From Lysobacter sp. Root916 (GTDB taxonomy: Bacteria; Pseudomonadota; Gammaproteobacteria; Xanthomonadales; Xanthomonadaceae): a stretch of DNA of 64,000 bases. The notes beneath the pieces are model-generated. The model was given only the letters and a program-made list of their open reading frames with translations, was not told where the DNA came from and did not search any database. Of the stretch, positions 1 to 8,044 are shown in pieces. The stretch's first letter is position 1, and each line of letters begins with the position of its first letter. The stretch lies in the NCBI RefSeq assembly GCF_001429785.1, contig NZ_LMJF01000015.1, positions 196,550-260,549 of the forward strand, read 5' to 3'. The translations under genes were made by a program, and so were the position numbers.

Positions 1-1
1 C

Positions 2-679
2 GCGCTGGGCGACGCCGCCACCGATCTGGTGTTCGTGCCGATCTCGCCCTGCCGCTTGTTCGACACCCGCCTGGCCGGCGGCGCGATCGCGGCCAACACC
101 GTGCGCAGCTTCGACGTCACCGCGGTCTCCGACTACAGCTTCCAGGGCGGCGCCGCCAGCAACTGCAACGGCGTTGGCGCGGCCGGCTCGTTCGCCGCGG
201 CGGTGATCAACTTCACCACCGTCACGCCGTCGGCCGCGGGCTACATCACCGCCTTCCCGTTCGGCACCACCCAGCCGCTGGCGGCGACGGTGAACTACGG
301 CGGCGGCGACATCCGCGGCAACCTCGCCACGGTCGCGCTGGATCAGGGCGCTTCGGCCAATGAGCTGAGCGTGTACTCGTTCGCCCAGACCCACCTGGTC
401 GGCGACATCATCGGCTACTTCATCAATCCGCAGGCGACCGCGCTGCAGTGCGTCGAAGTCGACGGCACGGTGCTCAATCTCGCCGCTGGCGCGGCCGGCA
501 ACGCCTTCGCGGGCAGCTGCCCCGCAGGCTATACGGCGGTCGAAACGCAGTGCCGTCCTTCGATCTTCGGCATGCGCGTGGCGGGTAGCTGGACCTCGCA
601 TTGCAACATGGTCAACGACAGTGCCTCGGCCGGAACGGTCACCGCGACCGCTCGCTGCTGCCGAGTCCCGGGCCGCTGA
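2..679 (+). CDS. 3' part of a secreted surface-type protein (partial)
   Basis: The reading frame is already open at the window edge, so the start lies upstream; the GTG at position 29 is probably internal. The N-terminal part carries the pattern PCRLFDTR, then a hydrophobic beta-rich stretch with GYITAFP and VGDIIGYF. This resembles the roughly 130-residue modules of extracellular, cell-wall-associated proteins (xCRLxDTR ... NVT ... GYLTVYP ... DVxGYF) that are common in actinobacteria. The last 70 residues hold six cysteines, ending in CCRVPGR, and may form a small disulfide-linked domain. An extracellular structural or adhesive role is inference. A strong hairpin follows the stop codon. Confidence 0.6.
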   Translation, partial: ALGDAATDLVFVPISPCRLFDTRLAGGAIAANTVRSFDVTAVSDYSFQGGAASNCNGVGAAGSFAAAVINFTTVTPSAAGYITAFPFGTTQPLAATVNYGGGDIRGNLATVALDQGASANELSVYSFAQTHLVGDIIGYFINPQATALQCVEVDGTVLNLAAGAAGNAFAGSCPAGYTAVETQCRPSIFGMRVAGSWTSHCNMVNDSASAGTVTATARCCRVPGR

Positions 680-702
680 GTCCACGCCGGTCCGCTTTGC
701 CC

Positions 703-729
703 CGAAGGCCCGCCTCGCGCGGGCCTTCG
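703..729 (+). terminator. Hairpin terminator after the first gene
   Basis: An 11-bp perfect stem (703-713 with 719-729) with a 5-nt loop lies 24 bases past the stop codon. The T-run is poor. The stem core GAAGGCCCGC is the same as in the hairpin at 40898-40925, so this looks like a recurrent terminator type in this genome. Confidence 0.6.
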
Positions 730-802
730 GTCTTGTGGAGCCCGCGCGCATGCGCGAAGGTGCGGACTACGGCCGCTACGGCCCCGCCCTCGGAGCATCG
801 CG

Positions 803-2176
803 ATGAAAGTGCATTTCCACGGAGCCGCCGGCGAGGTCACCGGCTCGCTGCACGAGGTCGAGGCCGCCGGCCGGCGCCTGCTGCTGGATTGCGGCATGAC
901 CCAGGGCAGTCCCGAGGCCGAGCGCCGCAATGCCGATCCGTTTCCGTTCGATGTGGCCGCGCTCGACGCGCTGGTGATCAGCCATGCGCACATCGACCAT
1001 ATCGGCCGCGTGCCGCTGCTGGTCCAACGCGGCTTCCGCGGCCAGATCCATGCCCAGGCCGCGACCGCCGACTTGATGCGGATCATGCTGCTGGATTCGG
1101 CCCACATCGCGCAGAGCGAGGCCGAGCGCAGCAACCGCCGCCGCCGCGACGACGAGCCCGAAGCGGTGCCGCTGTACACCCAGGCCGATGTCGAGGCCGC
1201 GATGGCGCGGGTACGCCCGCTGCCCTACGACCAGCGCAGCCAGATCCTGCCCGGCGTCGAGATCGCGTTCCGCGAGGCCGGGCATATCCTGGGTTCGTCC
1301 GCGGTCGAGGTGTATGCCGACGGCCGCAAGCTGGTGTTCTCCGGCGATCTCGGGCCCAAGGGCACGCCGATCCTGCGCGATCCGGCCCGCATCGACAGCG
1401 CCGACCTGGTGCTGATGGAATCGACCTACGGCGACCGCCTGCACCGCGACCGCGCCGAGACCATCCGCGAACTCGGGCGCATCCTCGAGGAGACCTGGCG
1501 CGACGGCGGCAACGTGCTGATTCCGGCGTTCGCGGTCGGGCGCAGCCAGGAGCTGCTGTACTGGTTCGCCAAGCATTGGGACGAGTGGCAGATGGCGCGC
1601 TGGCGGATCTTTCTCGACAGCCCGATGGCGGCCAAGGTGGTCGGCGTTTACGACCGCCACACCGATCTGTTCGACCAGGACGCGCAACAGGTCTGGCGCG
1701 ACCGGCCCAATCCCTTCAGCTTGCCGAATCTGCGTCTGACCGAGTCGACCGAGGATTCGATGGCGATCAACCGCATCGAGCGCGGCGCGATCGTGATCGC
1801 CGGCTCCGGCATGGCCAACGCCGGCCGCATCCTGCATCACTTCCGGCAACGTCTGGAGCGGCGCGAGACGCGGGTGGTGTTCGTCGGTTATCAGGCCGAA
1901 GGCACCCTCGGCCGGCGTCTGGTCGACGGCGCCCAGTGGGCGCGCATCCACGGTCGCGACGTGCGCGTCAACGCCCAGCGTCATACCGTCGGCGGCCTCT
2001 CGGCGCATACCGATCAGCACGGTTTGATGGAGTGGTACGGCGCGATCGCCGGTCATCCGCCGCTGGCGCTGGTGCACGGCGAGGACAAGGCGCGCGAGGC
2101 GCTGGCGGGCGAAGTCGGCGAACGTTACGGCGTCACCCCGGTGCTGGTGCGGCCGGGCATGAGCCTGGACGTCTGA
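803..2176 (+). CDS. MBL-fold/beta-CASP RNA-processing type hydrolase
   Basis: 457 residues with the metallo-beta-lactamase metal-binding motif HAHIDH at residues 61-66. The beta-CASP signatures follow in order: GHILGSSAVEV, FSGDLG, LMESTYGDR, GSGMANAGRILHH and GGLSAHTD. These mark the CPSF-73/Ysh1-like branch, zinc-dependent nucleases acting on RNA in the cytoplasm. The start ATG follows a GGAG-like sequence (cctcggagc). It is transcribed alone; the next genes run convergently. Substrate specificity cannot be read from the sequence. The length is normal for the bacterial members. Confidence 0.85.
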   Translation: MKVHFHGAAGEVTGSLHEVEAAGRRLLLDCGMTQGSPEAERRNADPFPFDVAALDALVISHAHIDHIGRVPLLVQRGFRGQIHAQAATADLMRIMLLDSAHIAQSEAERSNRRRRDDEPEAVPLYTQADVEAAMARVRPLPYDQRSQILPGVEIAFREAGHILGSSAVEVYADGRKLVFSGDLGPKGTPILRDPARIDSADLVLMESTYGDRLHRDRAETIRELGRILEETWRDGGNVLIPAFAVGRSQELLYWFAKHWDEWQMARWRIFLDSPMAAKVVGVYDRHTDLFDQDAQQVWRDRPNPFSLPNLRLTESTEDSMAINRIERGAIVIAGSGMANAGRILHHFRQRLERRETRVVFVGYQAEGTLGRRLVDGAQWARIHGRDVRVNAQRHTVGGLSAHTDQHGLMEWYGAIAGHPPLALVHGEDKAREALAGEVGERYGVTPVLVRPGMSLDV

Positions 2177-2353
2177 TCGCGCAAGCGCAGGTCCGCCTGC
2201 CGATCAGTCGGGGGCGCGTCCGGGCTTTTTCGAGCGTCCCGCGCCTGCGCCCGATGCGCCGGCCGAGCCCCGCCCGCTAGCCGTCGCCCAAGTCGCTCAA
2301 CCGCCCGCTATCCGCGCCGGCGCCAGGCCTTTCGCAAACGCCGGCGCCCGCGC

Positions 2354-3544
2354 TCAGTGCGCCGGCCGCACCGCGCGCCGCAGCGCCAGCCACTCCCACG
2401 CCGCCACCAGCACCAGGATCGCGGTGGTGGCAGCGCCCAGCGCCAGCGCCGACAGATGCAGCGGCCGCGCCGCCAGCGCCGTCGCCAGCAGCAGAGCCAA
2501 ACCCGCCAGATGCGACAAGGGCGGCGTCCGGCGGTCGTTCGTCGTCCACTTGAACAACGCGTTGCCTAGCAGGTAGAGCGCGGGGCCGCCGAGGATCGCG
2601 GCGATGCCGGCGTTGTCGGCATGGCCCGGATGCATCAGCACGATTTCGTCGGCGACCGCGCAGACGATGATGCCGGCCACGATCAGCAGATGCAGGTAGG
2701 TGTAGGCCATGCGCGCCTGCCGTCCGGGGTCGGCGGCATGGGCGATGCGATGGCTGGCGCGTTCGGCGCCGCTGTCGAAATACAGCCACCACATCGCCAC
2801 GCTGCCGACGAAGGCGATCACGAAGGCGGCCGTGTGGCTGGCGTCCAGCGGCAGCCCGGCGAATGTCGCGCCGGTGACCAGGATCGATTCGCCCAGCGCG
2901 ATGATCACGAACAAGCCGCAGCGCTCGGCCAGGTGGCCGCCGTCCACGTCCCAGTCGCCGATGCTCGAACGGCCCAGGCCCGGCACCCAGAAGAACGCGA
3001 CCGGCCCGAAGAACTCGATCAGCAGCGCGCCCGCCCACCAGGCGAAGCGCGCTTCGCCGTCGGCCAGGCCGCCGGCGATCCACAGCGCGCCCGACACCAT
3101 CAGCCACACCGCGATGCGCAGGAAATTGCGGCACAAGGTCGGATGCACGCCGCGCAGCGCGACCACCATGAACAGCGTGCGTCCGACCTGCATCGCGGCG
3201 TAGGCCGCGGCGAACAGCAGGCCGCGCTCGCCGAAGGCCTCCGGCAGCGCGCTGGACAGCAGCAGCCCGCCCAGCATCAGGGCGAACAGCAACAGCCGTA
3301 CCGGCGCGGTATCCGGATCCAGCCAGTTGGTGCACCAGGAGGTGTAGATCCACACCCACCACACCGCCAGAAACAGCAGCAAGGTCTGCAGCGCGCCGAG
3401 CAGGCTCAGGTGCGCGAGCAGCGTGTGCGAAAGCTGGGTCACCGCGAACACGAACACCAGGTCGAAGAACAGCTCGACCATGGTCACGCGACCGTGCCCG
3501 TCGGTGTTGCGGTTGCGCAGTAGGGAACGGACGACGGTGCTCAT
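2354..3544 (-). CDS. ltrA: Low-temperature-requirement LtrA family membrane protein
   Basis: 396 residues, almost entirely hydrophobic helices (about ten membrane segments). The N-terminal family signature VELFFDLVFVFAVTQLSH lies near residues 23-40. LtrA proteins are inner-membrane proteins of unknown biochemical activity, named from a Listeria mutant unable to grow in the cold. The conserved Trp/Tyr-rich loop (WVWIYTSWCTNWLDPD) is present. It lies 13 bases downstream of the doxX-type gene on the same strand, so the two are probably co-transcribed. Its molecular role remains unknown. Confidence 0.85.
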   Translation of the reverse strand: MSTVVRSLLRNRNTDGHGRVTMVELFFDLVFVFAVTQLSHTLLAHLSLLGALQTLLLFLAVWWVWIYTSWCTNWLDPDTAPVRLLLFALMLGGLLLSSALPEAFGERGLLFAAAYAAMQVGRTLFMVVALRGVHPTLCRNFLRIAVWLMVSGALWIAGGLADGEARFAWWAGALLIEFFGPVAFFWVPGLGRSSIGDWDVDGGHLAERCGLFVIIALGESILVTGATFAGLPLDASHTAAFVIAFVGSVAMWWLYFDSGAERASHRIAHAADPGRQARMAYTYLHLLIVAGIIVCAVADEIVLMHPGHADNAGIAAILGGPALYLLGNALFKWTTNDRRTPPLSHLAGLALLLATALAARPLHLSALALGAATTAILVLVAAWEWLALRRAVRPAH

Positions 3545-3557
3545 GCTGCGGTCCGGC

Positions 3558-3914
3558 TCAACGTCGCGGCGGGTGGCCGGCGTGCGCGATCAGCAGCAAC
3601 AGGCCGCCGATCAGGCCCACGTTCTTCATGAAGTGCAGCAGCTGGGCGCCGCGCTCAACGCCGGACAGGCTCCAGAACGGGTGCGACATCGCCGCGTCCA
3701 CCGCCATCAGCAAGGCGGCCAGGCCGGCCGTCCAGCGCAGCTTCCAGCCGCTGGCGATCAGCAGGCCCAGCACCAGTTCGACCGCGCTGAAGACCAGGCT
3801 CGCGACCGGCATCGCCGCGCCGCCCCAGGCCGTGAGCAGGCGGTACAGGCCCATGACGATGAAGACGCTCGCGATCAGCGTGCGTGCGGTGGTGGCGAGA
3901 CTGCGATTGTCCAT
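3558..3914 (-). CDS. DoxX-like small membrane protein
   Basis: 118 residues from ATG 3914, which is preceded by a purine-rich GGAGCGGGCC. An upstream in-frame ATG at 3947 would add 11 residues but has no better ribosome site. There are four predicted membrane helices. Residues such as R in the first helix region (TARTLIASVFIVMGLYRLL) and the late HFMKNVGLIGGLLLL segment match the DoxX/DUF4267 type. DoxX proteins are thought to act in redox or electron-transport contexts, but no catalytic residues are obvious here. It is followed directly by ltrA. Confidence 0.7.
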   Translation of the reverse strand: MDNRSLATTARTLIASVFIVMGLYRLLTAWGGAAMPVASLVFSAVELVLGLLIASGWKLRWTAGLAALLMAVDAAMSHPFWSLSGVERGAQLLHFMKNVGLIGGLLLLIAHAGHPPRR

Positions 3915-4727
3915 GGCCCGCTCCCCAGGCTGCGGTGGATCCGGCATTGCCGCGCCGTGCGCCCGGCGGACGCGCGGCTACGTCCCTTTCTACCAGCCCG
4001 CGCGCAATCCTGCATGACCCTGCACGGGCACGACCCCGCACGGCGCGATGCTCCTGGCGGCCCTGTTCCGCGGGTTGGGTCGACCACGAAGGACTGGCCG
4101 GATCATGCGCGCCCTGCAATCGACCAAGGTGGCGCCGCTCTCGTCGCTACGGCGGTGGCTGCCCACGCGGCGAGGGACGGATCGTCGCGGCTCGGCCCGT
4201 TCCGCGGATCTAGGGGTAGGGCGCCGGTTTGCGCCGCAGCCGTGACAGACCGAAGCGCGCGCCCTCGGCGGCGCCCCAGGCATCGTGCCGCCGCACCGGC
4301 TGCGCGCCTGCGGTTGCAGACCGGGTAGGGGGCCGGCGCCATCGGCCAGGCTTCGTCGGCGAGCAAGCCTTTCGTTCAGCTACGAACCGCTTGTGCCGCC
4401 GTGCACGGGCTCCAGCGTCTCCCAGGGCGGGTTTTTCCTGTCCCGACAAGAATTTAGCGCTAGCGCACAGGCAGGCTTTCGCGTAGCATGCCGCCTGTTC
4501 AGCGCACGGCTGCCTCCCCGCAAGGGGTACGTTTCCCAGGTTGCCCGCCGCATCGCAAGGGTCCACTGCTCTTAGGCGATCGGCTTTATCCCGCACGTCT
4601 TTCGTAGCGCCGACACGGTCCGGAGCATCCGGCACCGTCATTTCGATTACTCGCAGCGCGGTTTTAGGGAACGCTCCGAGTGACTCCGCGACTTCGGTCC
4701 GCGGATCATCAGTACTTGGAGTTCCAC
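3915..4727. other. Long gene-free interval and probable rhlE leader
   Basis: About 800 bases between the divergent doxX-type and helicase genes. Several short open frames cross it, but all overlap each other and show no homology, signal peptide or ribosome site. The last 280 bases (from about 4440) are relatively AT-richer and hold small hairpins, for example CCGCG...CGCGG near 4687-4703 and CCCCGCAAGGGG near 4514. This would fit a long 5' leader for the helicase gene. No promoter hexamers were convincing. Confidence 0.4.
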
Positions 4728-6059
4728 ATGACGTTTGAATCCCTCGGGCTTGCGCCCGCGTTGCTGCGCGCGCTCGTCGAGCAGAATTACAACACCCCGA
4801 CCCCGATCCAGGCCGAAGCGATTCCGCTGGCCATGGCCGGTCACGACCTGCTGGGCGGCGCCCAGACCGGTACCGGCAAGACCGCCGCGTTCGGCCTGCC
4901 GCTGCTCAACCGCCTGTCCAAGCTCACCGGCAGCAACGGCCCGCGCAAGCCGCGCGCGCTGGTGCTGGTGCCGACCCGCGAACTCGCGGTGCAGGTCAAC
5001 GACAGTCTGCGCAGCTACGCCAAGCACCTGCGTCTGAGCATCTGCTCGATCTACGGCGGCGCCGGCATGGGTCCGCAGGTCGACATGCTGCGTCGCGGCG
5101 TCGACGTGCTGGTCGCCACCCCGGGCCGCCTGATCGATCACATGGAGCGCGGCACCGCCAAGCTCGACGCGATCGAAATCCTGGTCCTGGACGAAGCCGA
5201 CCGCATGCTCGACATGGGCTTCCTGCCCGCGATCAAGCGCATCCTCGGCCGCGTGCCGCCGCAGCGCCAGACCATGCTGTTCTCGGCCACGTTCGAAGCC
5301 GAGATCAAGAAGCTCGCGCTGGAGTTCATGCGCGAGCCGCAGCAGGTCCAGGTCGCGGCCAACAACACCATCGCCGACACCATCGCCCACAAGGCGCATC
5401 CGGTCGACGGCGGCCGCAAGCGCGATCTGCTGGTGCGCATCCTCGCCGAGCGCAGCACCGACCAGGTGCTGGTGTTCGGCCGCACCAAGCACGGCTGCAA
5501 CCGCCTGGCCGAACAGTTGGAAGACGCCGGCTTCAAGGCCGTCGCCATCCACGGCAACAAGAGCCAGGCCCAGCGCCAGAAAGCCCTGCGCGACTTCAAG
5601 GCCAACAAGGCCCGCGTGCTGGTCGCCACCGACGTCGCCGCGCGCGGTCTGGACATCCCCAGCCTGCCGCTGGTGATCAACTTCGACCTGCCGATGGTGG
5701 CCGAGGACTACGTGCACCGCATCGGCCGCACCGGCCGCAACGGCGCGACCGGCGAGGCCCTGTCGCTGGTGTCGCCGGACGAAGGCGGCCTGCTGCGCCA
5801 GATCCAGCGCATCCTCAAGGACGACATCCAGATGGTCACGGTCGAAGGCTTCGAGCCGAGCCGTCCGATCCGCATGGGTTCGGACGCTCCGGGCGCGCGT
5901 CGCCCCGGCGGCCAGCGTCCGGGCGGCAACAACGGCCCGCGCAAGCCGGCCCACCGTCCGCACGGCAAGCCGGCCCCGCGCCACGCCCACGCCGGTCCGC
6001 AGCACCGCAGCGGCGGCCGCACGGGTTCGGGCAGCGGCCAGCGTCGCGAAGGCGCGTAA
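4728..6059 (+). CDS. rhlE: DEAD-box ATP-dependent RNA helicase, RhlE type
   Basis: 443 residues starting MTFESLGL. The ATG has TTGGAG seven bases upstream, which favours it over the in-frame start at 4680. All helicase motifs are present: Q-motif with PTPIQ, Walker A AQTGTGKT, PTRELA, TPGR, DEAD in LDEADRML, SAT, ARGLDIP and HRIGRTGR. The C-terminal 60 residues are a basic Gly/Arg/His/Pro tail, as in RhlE, where it binds RNA. The enzyme unwinds structured RNA in ribosome assembly and RNA decay. The long upstream untranslated stretch and the strong terminator suggest a single-gene transcript. Confidence 0.93.
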   Translation: MTFESLGLAPALLRALVEQNYNTPTPIQAEAIPLAMAGHDLLGGAQTGTGKTAAFGLPLLNRLSKLTGSNGPRKPRALVLVPTRELAVQVNDSLRSYAKHLRLSICSIYGGAGMGPQVDMLRRGVDVLVATPGRLIDHMERGTAKLDAIEILVLDEADRMLDMGFLPAIKRILGRVPPQRQTMLFSATFEAEIKKLALEFMREPQQVQVAANNTIADTIAHKAHPVDGGRKRDLLVRILAERSTDQVLVFGRTKHGCNRLAEQLEDAGFKAVAIHGNKSQAQRQKALRDFKANKARVLVATDVAARGLDIPSLPLVINFDLPMVAEDYVHRIGRTGRNGATGEALSLVSPDEGGLLRQIQRILKDDIQMVTVEGFEPSRPIRMGSDAPGARRPGGQRPGGNNGPRKPAHRPHGKPAPRHAHAGPQHRSGGRTGSGSGQRREGA

Positions 6060-6080
6060 GCGTTTCGCAGCGTCGATGAA

Positions 6081-6103
6081 AAAGGCCGGCATTGCCGGCC
6101 TTT
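6081..6103 (+). terminator. Intrinsic terminator of rhlE
   Basis: Stem AAAGGCCGGC with GCCGGCCTTT around a 3-nt loop, followed by TTCTTT, 21 bases past the stop codon. A textbook Rho-independent terminator. Confidence 0.9.
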
Positions 6104-6163
6104 TTCTTTGGCGGCGCCAAGTTCCGGCGCTAGGATGGTTGCGACACAGGGCTTGGGGGGCTC

Positions 6164-6712
6164 ATGAAGTTTCATCTTGCGGCGGGCACCGCGGTGCTCG
6201 CATTGACCGGCATCGGCTTGGCGCCGGCGAACGCCGCGGCACGGGCGATGACGCCGGTGCCGGCGAACTCGGGTTTTTGCGCCAACCCCGGCGACGGCAT
6301 GTGCTACGAGTGGAAGCTCGAAGCCGATCCCAGCCTGCGCGTGATCGCCTACGGTTTCGAGGACGGGATCGACTATTCCTTCTACCGGCGCGACCGCAAG
6401 GGCGGCTATCGGCGCATTGTCGATTTCCACCCGGCCATGCAGGACCCGACGCGACCGGGTCAGCTGTTCTGGGGTTATGCCTGGGACGTCCATGACATCG
6501 TCCTGGCGCCCGACGGCAAGTCGTTTCAGGCGACCTTCGACCACACCATCGTCATAGACGGCAATGTCGACCCGATGCCCGGGCAAAAGCGCACGCCCGC
6601 GGTGCTGTTCGTCGGACGTACCACTCAGCCGGATATGAAAGTGAAAGCGCTGCGTTTCCAAGCCAACACCATCGACGCCTTGCGTATCGGTGCCGGGTTG
6701 CGGAGTCGCTAG
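6164..6712 (+). CDS. Secreted protein of unknown function
   Basis: 182 residues. The first 26 (MKFHLAAG ... APANAA) form a Sec signal peptide with an AxA cleavage site, so the mature protein is periplasmic or exported. The start has a GGGGGG run six bases upstream. The mature part has two cysteines close together (FCANPGDGMCYEW) that could form a disulfide, and is otherwise mixed polar sequence rich in aromatic residues. No domain was recognised. It lies between the rhlE terminator and a gene for a small membrane-anchored protein on the same strand, 79 bases away. Confidence 0.7.
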   Translation: MKFHLAAGTAVLALTGIGLAPANAAARAMTPVPANSGFCANPGDGMCYEWKLEADPSLRVIAYGFEDGIDYSFYRRDRKGGYRRIVDFHPAMQDPTRPGQLFWGYAWDVHDIVLAPDGKSFQATFDHTIVIDGNVDPMPGQKRTPAVLFVGRTTQPDMKVKALRFQANTIDALRIGAGLRSR

Positions 6713-6791
6713 ACGCATCGATCGGTTGCGATGGCGGCGATGCATCGCTGGTTGCCGCAATCGCGAAAGACCCTCCAAGAACGAGGCTCGA

Positions 6792-7106
6792 ATGGACTAC
6801 CTGTTTCCCATCCTGTTTCTCGGCGTCGTGGCCTATTTCATTTTTCGCTACGTGCGCAGCGGCAGCCTGACCGGCGCGCTGCTGGGCGGCACCATCAAGC
6901 GCGAAGTAGGCAAGGTCGAATTGACCGGAGGCGCGTTCACCTCGCAGACGTTCAACGTGATCCGCATGGAGGACTCCGACGGTCAGGGCTTCGTGGCGCT
7001 GTCGGTGGTGTCCAAGGCGCCGCTGGCGATCAGCATGGTGCCGTTCCGGCTGACCAAGGCGCAGGCCCTGGAGGTGGCGAAGTTGCTGCAGCAGGCGGCG
7101 CTGTGA
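6792..7106 (+). CDS. Small membrane-anchored protein of unknown function
   Basis: 104 residues from ATG 6792, which is preceded by a GAGG ribosome site; longer in-frame starts lack one. The N-terminal helix (LFPILFLGVVAYFIFRYV) is a single membrane anchor, followed by a soluble domain of about 80 residues containing KREVGKVELTGG and a C-terminal amphipathic helix. No known family was recognised. It is possibly co-transcribed with the secreted protein upstream. GC-rich third positions and a clean ribosome site support a real gene. Confidence 0.65.
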   Translation: MDYLFPILFLGVVAYFIFRYVRSGSLTGALLGGTIKREVGKVELTGGAFTSQTFNVIRMEDSDGQGFVALSVVSKAPLAISMVPFRLTKAQALEVAKLLQQAAL

Positions 7107-7225
7107 GGGCGGCCCGGATCGCGCAGACGTTCATGTTCGGCCAGTCGGTGCGAGCACGGCCGGCGCCACGGTGCGAAGGCCGCGGTCGAGCGCAGGCCCC
7201 GACTGGCGCATGCTAGGGTAATCGC

Positions 7226-7681
7226 ATGACCGATCTCGTCGCCATTGCTTATCGCAGCTCCGCCACGCGGCGGCTGTCTTCCGCGGAACTCGACGCGCTG
7301 CTGGTGGATGCGCGCGTGTTCAACGCCGCGGTGGGCGTGACCGGCGTGCTGTTCCATCACGATGGGCGCTTCTTCCAGTACATCGAAGGCGAGGCGGCAG
7401 GCCTGAATCAGGTCTACGAGCGCATCCGTAACGCGCGTGGGCATCGGGAGCTGATCGAACTCTTGCACGGCCCCGTGGCGCAACGGCAATTCGAGCGTTG
7501 GCACATGGGCTTCTGCCAGGCGCCGGAGAGCACCTTGCAGGAACTGTCGAATGCAGCCTGGATCGAGGCGATGCCGATCACCCGCGCCAGCGATAAGGCC
7601 TCCGAAGGTGTGGGGCTGGCGCTGTACCACTGGAGCAAATGGTTGGCGGAGCAGCCGGGCGGCCTGTCGGTTTCGTCCTAG
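7226..7681 (+). CDS. BLUF-domain blue-light sensor
   Basis: 151 residues made of one BLUF domain (about 2-97) and a short helical tail. The FAD-binding photochemistry residues are in place: Tyr9, Asn33 in the RxxNA motif, Gln51 in FFQYIEGE, Trp92 and Met94 in WHMGF. BLUF proteins bind FAD and switch hydrogen bonding of the Gln/Tyr pair on blue light. There is no fused output domain, so this is a short BLUF protein that would act by binding a partner. The window also encodes a GGDEF cyclase, a common partner class, but it is not adjacent. The start is the only good ATG. Confidence 0.88.
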   Translation: MTDLVAIAYRSSATRRLSSAELDALLVDARVFNAAVGVTGVLFHHDGRFFQYIEGEAAGLNQVYERIRNARGHRELIELLHGPVAQRQFERWHMGFCQAPESTLQELSNAAWIEAMPITRASDKASEGVGLALYHWSKWLAEQPGGLSVSS

Positions 7682-7771
7682 CCTGCGCGGCCACGCGATG
7701 GGGCGTCCTTGACGCGGTTCTGGCCCTGTCGCGCACGCTGTCGGTCTTCCCGCCGCGCCCCGTCTCTGCGC

Positions 7772-7832
7772 CCTCGTACGCGCCGTTGATCGCGTCGCGC
7801 ACACCGCCCGGGGCGACCGCCGATTCGCCGCG
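7772..7832 (-). pseudogene. Remnant of a RIO-kinase gene 3' end
   Basis: In the 363-base gap between the BLUF gene and the protease terminator, bases 7772-7832 match bases 9814-9874 (inside the RIO kinase gene) at 51 of 61 positions, ungapped and in the same orientation. Read on the minus strand in the same frame, the segment gives ESAVAPGGVRDAINGAYEG against ESTVDLGSVRDAINDAREE of the kinase C-terminus. No kinase core is present, so this is a decayed fragment. The rest of the gap shows no gene. Confidence 0.6.
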
Positions 7833-7996
7833 TAGGACGTCGCTGACTATGTCGTAGCGTTGTCCGTCGCGCTCGAGGCGCCGCTGTCGATCGGCGTGGC
7901 GCCTTGGCGCCAGGCACAGGCACTGGAGATAACAGAGCATGCGACGGATGACGGAGTCGAGCGCGCCCGCTCGGTGGCCCGCGCGCGCAGAAAAAA

Positions 7997-8020
7997 AGCG
8001 CCCCGGAGAACCGGGGCGCT
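7997..8020 (-). terminator. Intrinsic terminator of the protease gene
   Basis: Ten-bp perfect stem (7997-8006 with 8011-8020) and 4-nt loop. On the minus strand it is followed by seven T residues, 24 bases past the protease stop codon. Confidence 0.9.
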
Positions 8021-8044
8021 CGAGTCGGTACCTGCGCCCTTGGA

